A DNA stretch of 64,000 nucleotides, taken from NCBI GenBank assembly GCA_950106755.1, contig OX467089.1:29679345-29743344 (forward strand), read 5' to 3'. Source of the stretch: Climacium dendroides. Taxonomy: Eukaryota; Streptophyta; Bryopsida; Hypnales; Climaciaceae. The notes beneath the pieces are model-generated. The model had not been told where the DNA came from and ran no database searches. It saw nothing but the letters and a program-made list of their open reading frames with translations. Below, in pieces: positions 58,258 through 64,000 of this stretch; position 1 is the first letter of the stretch; the number at the start of each line of letters is the position of its first letter. Made by a program: the position numbers and the translations under genes.

Positions 58258-60903
58258 TCAAGACACCATAGTCTTGGAACCAACTAAGTACACAGTTGAG
58301 CTTAAAAGTGGAAAGGGAGAACTTGTGCAACTCCTCGTTACTTGCGTCTGCTCCACTGCATCCGCACAGATAAAAAGCCAGATTGGGACCTCCTCCAGTA
58401 GGGGCTTGCGCTTCCCCATCAACGACAGCATGACGGTGTTGAAGTAGGGAATCACAATTGTGCCCTTTTGCTTGGACAACACTCCCGGAATCAAACGGAA
58501 GTCAATGACCCCCACTTTCAGATCAACCGGGATGTCCACAGTCCACACACTGGTTGGCCATGCCGTGTGTCTGTCGTCGTTGATGTTGTATGGCGCATAG
58601 TACGCCATTGCTGATGGCAGGACAAAATTCTTTCTCTCTCTCAGAAAGACCTTGAAGAACTCAACAGCGTGCTTAGAAATTTCTTTTGTGGACTTATTCT
58701 TGGACTTCAACTGCTTAATCTCCGAAAAGAACTCCTTGCCAGGCCTTTCGAGGAGAACATTCATTATGGCCGAGGTGACGAAATGTTTGGACTTAAACTC
58801 CTTCCATTTCTCCGGCACGACCTCATTGTCCGCGTTCAGGAGTCCAAGTAATGGGTCAATTTTGTTCAACTCCTTCTTCACGAACTGTTTTCGTTTGCGC
58901 CTCTCAATCCAGGCACTCAATGAGTAGCAACTTTCCAAAACTGACAATGACTGCTTGATCGTCACTTTTGGATGAGGCTGCTTTCTTTTGTCGCCAGACT
59001 TATTCAAAATATGGTTGGCGAGCTTCTTTAGGTCCTCATACGTGAGATTCCCGAAGAATTTGAAATACTCCTTATTGAGCATTCCATTCTCCGTTTTCCA
59101 TGAAGGCTTGGCGTTAAACTTCTTGAACGTGTTTGGGTCAACGAGCTCGCCATGTGCCGCACTGGAGATGACCTCACTCCAAAGGTTGAAGACTTCGTCT
59201 AGTGCTGTGATAATTTTTACCTCGTTGGTTATCACCAGACTATTTTTTGCGTCTTTTCCTTTAGCCTTGGTCTGACCCTTGGCGACGTCGATCATGGAGA
59301 ATCGCATCTGCATGGCCTTCAGGAATTCCTACAACGAATTGTCACATTCTCTGACAGTTAATGAATGAGCTCGACTGGAGTTGAACTACTATAGGGTTTC
59401 GAGGGAGGGACATATCCCAGTGCAAATTGAGCTCGAGTCGAGGTGAATACTTACCGCATATTTCATCTTATTGATGTGCGCCTCCTTGGACCGCCGGAAG
59501 CTTATAACAGATCTAGAGGAAGTGTCATCCTTGGGGTTCCGCGGTTTCTCCATCTCCTCCCAGACCTTCCGTGCCCCCAGAATGTTCGTGGCCCATGATG
59601 GCTGGATTGCTTGAAAGTGGTTCACGCGGTTGTAATACGCTGAAATGGATCGCAGAATTTCAACGTCTTCGGTCCACACAATGTAGCAACTCCATGCTTG
59701 GTAGTTGTTGACGATCTCGGGCGCGACATTGTACTTGGGGTCCTGCATTAGTTTGCTTGCCCACACACTATGCTGCCCGTTTATTATGTAGAAATCGCCG
59801 TCCTTGATTTCTTCCCACAAATCATCACCATCGCTTGTGGGCTTGTTCACGGGCATCACGCAGAGGGTCTGCCGATTGTTGTAGTCTGGCATATTTACGA
59901 GCCAGTGCATCATGTCTTCGACGATGCGATCCTCCTTGCTTCGGATGTTCAGCGTGGCCGATGCCTGAATAAGTTTGTCGATGGAAAGGGTCTTCTTCTC
60001 CATCTTGTACAAGAACACGTCCGTGCAAGCAGTCCAGAACCTCTTATAGGCCTTGTTGGACTCTTCGTAGTCCGGCTTCCTGTTCACCCGCAAGGACTCG
60101 GGAATGTCACTGAAGTCGTAGGCGATGTCGTCAACGCCGGACTGATCTCCCGATTTCTCCATGGACTTTTGTTGGGAGGACGAGGCAAGGTTACTGGTTT
60201 GCCTTTGTTGTCTCTCGGGATCAGCAGGCTTTTTGTTTCGTTGCTCCCTCCTTTGTGTATCCGCAAGAGGTTGCTTGTTAGTGGAGATCTGACTCCCTCC
60301 TTGGCTCTCCACATTCAAGGACACGGTGCGGGCAGTTCTGCTTTCCCGCTCTATGGTTATTTTCGTTTTCAGACAAGCAAAGTCTTGGAACATTTGCCTG
60401 AGCTTCCTACATAGTTTGTGGCTTGATATTGGATCTCCGTTTTCTTTCAAAAAGACCCTCTCGTTCACCTTCTCCTCGAGCTCCCTCATGTGGTCCTGAA
60501 ACGACGTAGTTTCAAGACTCTAGATGAGATTTGTCATGCGGAATGGTATTTTCTCGGAGTTGAAGTGGATGGTGAAGTTGTATTGATCTTTGGCGGGGAC
60601 ACCCAAGACAGCCATTTGACAATGAATTTTAATCGTTGGCGGAATGTCTTCCACCACGTCCTTCACTTGCTCTTCGTAGGACAGCGAGAGGAAGCAGCTC
60701 ATCCCCCTGTATTTCACGCAGAAGGCAATGAGCTCTGCATAGGGGATCATGGTAAGGCTCCAGCACTCGACCCTCTCGGGGTAAGTGAATTCCCAGTACT
60801 CCTCGTCGTCTAGGAAGTCGTCCCCGTCATCTTCACTGACCTTTAGAACTTCTGTCCTTGTGAAGTATTGTTGCAGTTTCTCAACTTGGTTATCCATTTG
60901 CAC
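58258..60903 (-). CDS. ParB/sulfiredoxin-like protein, region C (one in-frame TAG)
   Basis: Read right to left from ATG 60903. Exon 1 runs 60903-59455 with one in-frame TAG (60520), donor GTAAGT at 59454. Exon 2 starts at 59328 after acceptor TTGTAG and is open to 58258; an internal donor (GTAACG, near 58340) may end it earlier. Exon 1 contains DGDFYIINGQHSV (coded near 59766-59800), aligned with IDGQHSI of the element A protein, and NYQAWSCYIVW and WATNILGARKVWEEMEKP match its following residues. Exon 2 (EFLKAMQMRFSMID..EVKIIT..WIERRKRKQFVKKEL..VGVIDFRLIP..VPIWLFICAD) is clearly homologous to 10995-11924. The methyltransferase-like continuation seen in element A is not recognisable downstream, so the 3' end is missing or too diverged. 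The ParB-like assignment rests on the short G-H motif only. Confidence 0.5.
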
Positions 60904-61801
60904 ATTGCAGTGTGTTCAACATGTTAGCTTATTCATTTAGCTCGATTCGAGCTTATAGCTTCAGTCAGTTATCGCTGCATTGCCTTCTGCATGGGATTCA
61001 ATGTCTGATCGTTTTGCTGCATGTTGTCTATCTGTCATTATTTTCTAATTCTCATTTTTTTTGCAAGTATATTTATGTCATTGATGCTTATAAGAGCTCG
61101 AGTCGAGCTTCCTGGTTTGCTGTTTTTCTCACCATCCATTGTGGACTTTTTAGGTATGGATTAAGATTTGTTTCATTATCTACTTCTGTAGTGCTATATT
61201 AATATCGGGAGAGCTCGAATCGAACTCTTAGGTTTCAGTTTCTAGTATCATTGCGCTTCTATTGTCATTTTTCCTTGGTTGGTTTTCTGTTGTTGGGAGA
61301 GCCAATAAGCTGTGTGAAACTTTATTGTTTATTACTTCTTCTTTATGAGATTAGTGGATTCTTTCTCCATCAGATCGAGTCGACCTGATTTTTTAGTTAT
61401 CCATTCTTTGCGATAGAGTCTTTTAGGCTTTGTGGACTCTATATTTAAGTTTATTTTCTTGACTTTGTGGACACATGTGTGGTTTCGACATTTTTCATTA
61501 TCATTATTTTCATTTTTTATGACATTGGGTTGTTTGAGCTCGATTCGAGCTAATTTAATTTTGCATTCAAATGTGTCCTAGGTTGATCTTATCATTGATT
61601 TCGTTTTAATCTGATTGACAATAACATTACTTTAGATTGATGGACCTTCTTGTTTAAAATCAGCTCGATTTGAGTTGAGTGCAATGGGTTTTTCGCATTG
61701 TCTGGAGAGACGTTCCATTTGGTTATGAGTGCATTTACTATACTTCACTTCTATCGTGTTGTCGTTGAGGTTCGAAAACCAAGATTTTGCTCGAGTCGAG
61801 C
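59368..61801. repeat. Family-C palindromes (half-site GAGCTCGA)
   Basis: Dyads of the form AGCTCGA-N-TCGAGCT occur at 59368 and 59428 (both imperfect, inside the single resolved intron of the ParB-like gene) and at 60939, 61092, 61209, 61536, 61661 and 61789 upstream of the gene. One at 61370 (TCAGATCGAGTCGACCTGA) has family-B flanks. Centres are A/G/C with TCGA on both sides. The layout repeats that of element A, where the family-A dyads lie in the same intron and upstream of the gene. Confidence 0.85.
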
Positions 61802-61899
61802 TGGTTGGGTGGTTTTACTTTTTGCATATTCAGCTCGAACCCATCTGATTAATGGGATTGCATTTTCGACATTCAGTGCTGTTCGAGTTGAATTTGCAT

Positions 61900-62680
61900 T
61901 TGACTGTCGCTAAAGCTAACCCTATAGTGGACCCTGACCTGAATGTTATCAATAGACCCTACGAACTCCTAAGCGAACCCTACAAAAACCCTACTCAGAC
62001 CGTAACACAGACCTTGCCAACCTTTTTAAACCCATGATAAAAGAATGATTCAACCTCCAGCAAATGCAAAAGAAATGAAATAAGCATCATAGCATTGGGA
62101 AATAAGTCGATGAAGAAGAATCACCGAATGCCACAGAATTACTACTACCACAGAATTAGGTCAACAAAATCAAAGTCCCACCAAATTGTCCCAAATCCGC
62201 AATACTAAACCAGATTAACTGCACTTGCATGGTCAAATGTGCAAACAAGTTTAGGCTGCTACAAGTGACATCATATGCAATTCAAATACTTTGTCAATTG
62301 CATACGGAAAAATAACACTATGAATCTAAAGCCATTCATACTAAATAATAAAACACAGAAATTCAAAAACTTGAAAACTCAATCCAATACATGCAGGACA
62401 ATAAACCTGTGAACGTGGACTATGTAAACCAAGACCAATGCACGTAGCACAACAAGTACAAGCTTGTGCAAATAATACTATCACACACTACAATTGCCAA
62501 ATCTACTTACATCCCGCTAAGAACCAGACTGCACCAAACTAATTGTCACTAAAGCAAACTCCATATCGCAACTGACATACCAGAAAATTGTCACTGCATA
62601 CCAACTAACATACCAGCTGATATACCAGAAAATTGTCACTGAATACCAACTGACATACCAGCTGAAAACCAAAACTGACA
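61900..62680. other. Non-coding stretch
   Basis: No gene or repeat I can support. It is A-rich on the plus strand. Confidence 0.35.
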
Positions 62681-63160
62681 TCAACTCCCAGGAACACAGA
62701 ACGTACTCACAGGAACAATGCACTCATAGGAACACAGAATGCACTCACAGGAACAATGCACTCACAAGAACAATGCACTCACAGGAACATAGAATGCATT
62801 CACAGGAACGATGCACTCACAGGAACAATGCACTCACAGGAACACAGAACGCACTCTCACGAAGACGATCACACGGCGCAGCAACAGGGAATGACAAAAA
62901 AATGCTTTACCTCGTGCTCTAGAAGCGTAGTGGCAGCTACACGTTTTTGTTTGCCTTGTCGCATGCTCCAAAAGCGCACTCAAAGGAAGATAGAAACAAC
63001 TAAAGCTGATACAATGCACTCACTTCCAATTTCCGCGCACTCTCAGGAACACAGAATGCACTCACAGGAACACAGAATGCACTCACAGGAACACAGAACG
63101 CACTCTCACGAAGACGATCACACGGCGCAGCAACAGGGAATGACAAAAAAACACGAAATG
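62680..63160. repeat. 21-bp tandem repeats CACTCACAGGAACA..GAATG
   Basis: Two arrays (62695-62850 and 63030-63100) of a 21-base unit with CACTCACAGGAACACAGAAT. Each is followed by the same ~58-base sequence (GCACTCTCACGAAGACGATC..GGGAATGACAAAAAA, at ~62850 and ~63100). The frame open across them (62756-63205) is an effect of the period of 21 and is not a gene. Confidence 0.85.
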
Positions 63161-63189
63161 CGAAGGAGGGCGCCAAACCCTAACCCCGA

Positions 63190-63545
63190 TGCTGGCTTCT
63201 GTTGATACCCAACCCTCTGTTGATATCCGACCCCCGCTGATACCTGACCCTCCGCTAATACCCGACCCCCTGCTGATAACCGACCTCCTCTAATACCCGA
63301 CCCCTTCTGCTACCCTAACCCCACCCACTTTTGATACCCTAACCCGACCCGCTGCTTGATAACCGACCCCCTACTGATAACCGACCTCCTCTAATACCCA
63401 ACCCCTTCTGCTACCCTAACCCCACCCACTTTTGGTACCCTAACCCGACCCGCTGCTTGATAACCGACCTCTCGCTGATACCTGACCCCACCTTACCCGA
63501 CCTCTTCTTACCCGACCCCTTCTCATATCCAAACCGGGTCCAGAC
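63190..63545. repeat. Degenerate GATACCCGACCC repeats
   Basis: Units TGATACCCGACCCC, TAACCGACCTCCTC and TACCCTAACCCCACCC alternate, with a longer ~120-base period (63290 and 63405). C-rich on the plus strand, loosely telomere-like but without the regular 7-base unit. Confidence 0.7.
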
Positions 63546-63605
63546 CAGGTCCCATTGTGACGACTACATTAATGATGATAAATACTAGTATATTGTCATT
63601 ACTCT

Positions 63606-63814
63606 AATGATGATAAATAGTGTTACCTACACTAATTTATTTAGAAAAGCCATAAGTTTTCATTCTTGATGAATATTTTTACCAACTATAGATGCAGAGT
63701 TTTCTCACTTAGAATTATACTAGGATTTATGGTTATCATAAAAATATTTATGAAGAGTAAAAACTTATAGCATTTCTAAAACAATTAGTATGGGTAACAC
63801 TATTTATCATCATT
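63606..63814. mobile_element. 209-bp foldback MITE
   Basis: The left arm AATGATGATAAATAGTGTTAC (63606 on) and the right arm ending ..GTAACACTATTTATCATCATT (63814) are inverted copies over ~70 bases with mismatches, including TTTAGAAAAGCCATAAG against CTTATAGCATTTCTAAA. AT-rich, no coding capacity. A further AATGATGATAAATA is at 63571. TSD not resolved. Confidence 0.7.
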
Positions 63815-64000
63815 AGTGGTGTTACCTAAACCTTTCTTTTGCATTCTAAACTTCGATTAGTTACCATTTTTCATTATATTCACTTTTTTGACCAATAACC
63901 TTTTTGAGCATGTCATACGGTTTTGGGATTATATGTTTTCTTTTCCATTTTCATGAAAAAATAAGGTAATAGTAAATGGAAACTTGTAAAAAGATTTATA

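Larger units (their letters stand above)
48169..64000. mobile_element. CACTA-type element starting at 48169, right end outside or lost (region D/C)
   Basis: CACTAGAAGAAATCGGGG at 48169 has the form of a CACTA terminus and interrupts gag. A matching right end followed by the expected duplication AAC, and the rest of gag, are not found up to 64000. The interior has TTGCAACT-type subterminal repeats, a TNP1-like gene (49340-50624), an LTR-like insertion (~51475-54950) and then the ParB-like gene region C. Whether 57400-64000 belongs to the same element or to another one is open. Confidence 0.4.

Noticed and set aside
62756..63205. 149-codon His/Gln/Ser-rich frame
   Set aside because: Follows from a 21-base tandem repeat without stop in this frame; not conserved, no start context.

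Overview
This looks like nuclear DNA of a plant-lineage eukaryote. The signs are spliced genes with GT..AG introns, TTTAGGG-type telomeric units (4809-4867), TNP2-type CACTA transposons, Ty3/gypsy gag, a tRNA-derived SINE and AT-rich MITEs. I see no housekeeping gene, no rRNA and no real tRNA gene. The gene content (FCP1-like, ParB-like and DUF7869-like proteins inside large elements) makes a seed-free plant or streptophyte alga my best guess, at low confidence. The whole window is transposons nested in transposons. || Layout. 1-2816: 3' part of a giant LTR-like element with a gag-like ORF. 2817-5000: AT-rich DNA, a foldback, a 194-bp satellite and a telomeric tract. 5000-5895, 23714-25802 and 43001-44576: three pieces of one degenerate DUF7869-type gene (element B), split by two large insertions. 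5896-23713: element A, a 17.8-kb transposon with CACTA ends and a 3-bp TSD (TTA). It does not encode TNP2. It encodes a Ser/Arg-rich protein, an FCP1-like phosphatase and a ParB-like/methyltransferase-like protein on the minus strand, and a DUF7869-like candidate transposase on the plus strand. 25803-43000: a 17.2-kb conventional CACTA element (TSD TCA) with a broken TNP2 gene, a TNPA-like gene and a 3.4-kb LTR-like element with an internal ORF (34604-38009, TSD GGTGA). 45053-48168: a 206-bp CACTA MITE, a SINE, and a gypsy LTR plus gag split by a 1.84-kb non-autonomous CACTA element. 48169-64000: the left end of a further CACTA element whose right end is not in the window. It holds a TNP1-like gene, a third gag-like LTR copy and a second ParB-like gene (region C). 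|| Main signal. Elements A, B and region C each carry their own family of 21-bp (or slightly shorter) odd-length palindromes. All share a TCGA-N-TCGA-like centre but have different flanks: TTATCC..GGATAA in A, TTCAGG..CCTGAA in B, GAGC..GCTC in C. They occur in tandem arrays, in introns and just upstream of coding exons. The same intron of the ParB-like gene carries two A-type palindromes in A and two C-type (imperfect) palindromes in C. This suggests a family-specific DNA (or RNA hairpin) recognition code that co-evolves with proteins of the element. || How the genes may work together (inference). The DUF7869-like protein has a D..D..E pattern and an N-terminal region laid out like TNP1/DUF8039 domains, so it could act on the CACTA ends. 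The ParB-like protein or the DUF7869-like N-terminal domain could read the palindromes. Many reading frames are interrupted only by in-frame TAG codons, which points to either decay of methylated CAG sites or readthrough.
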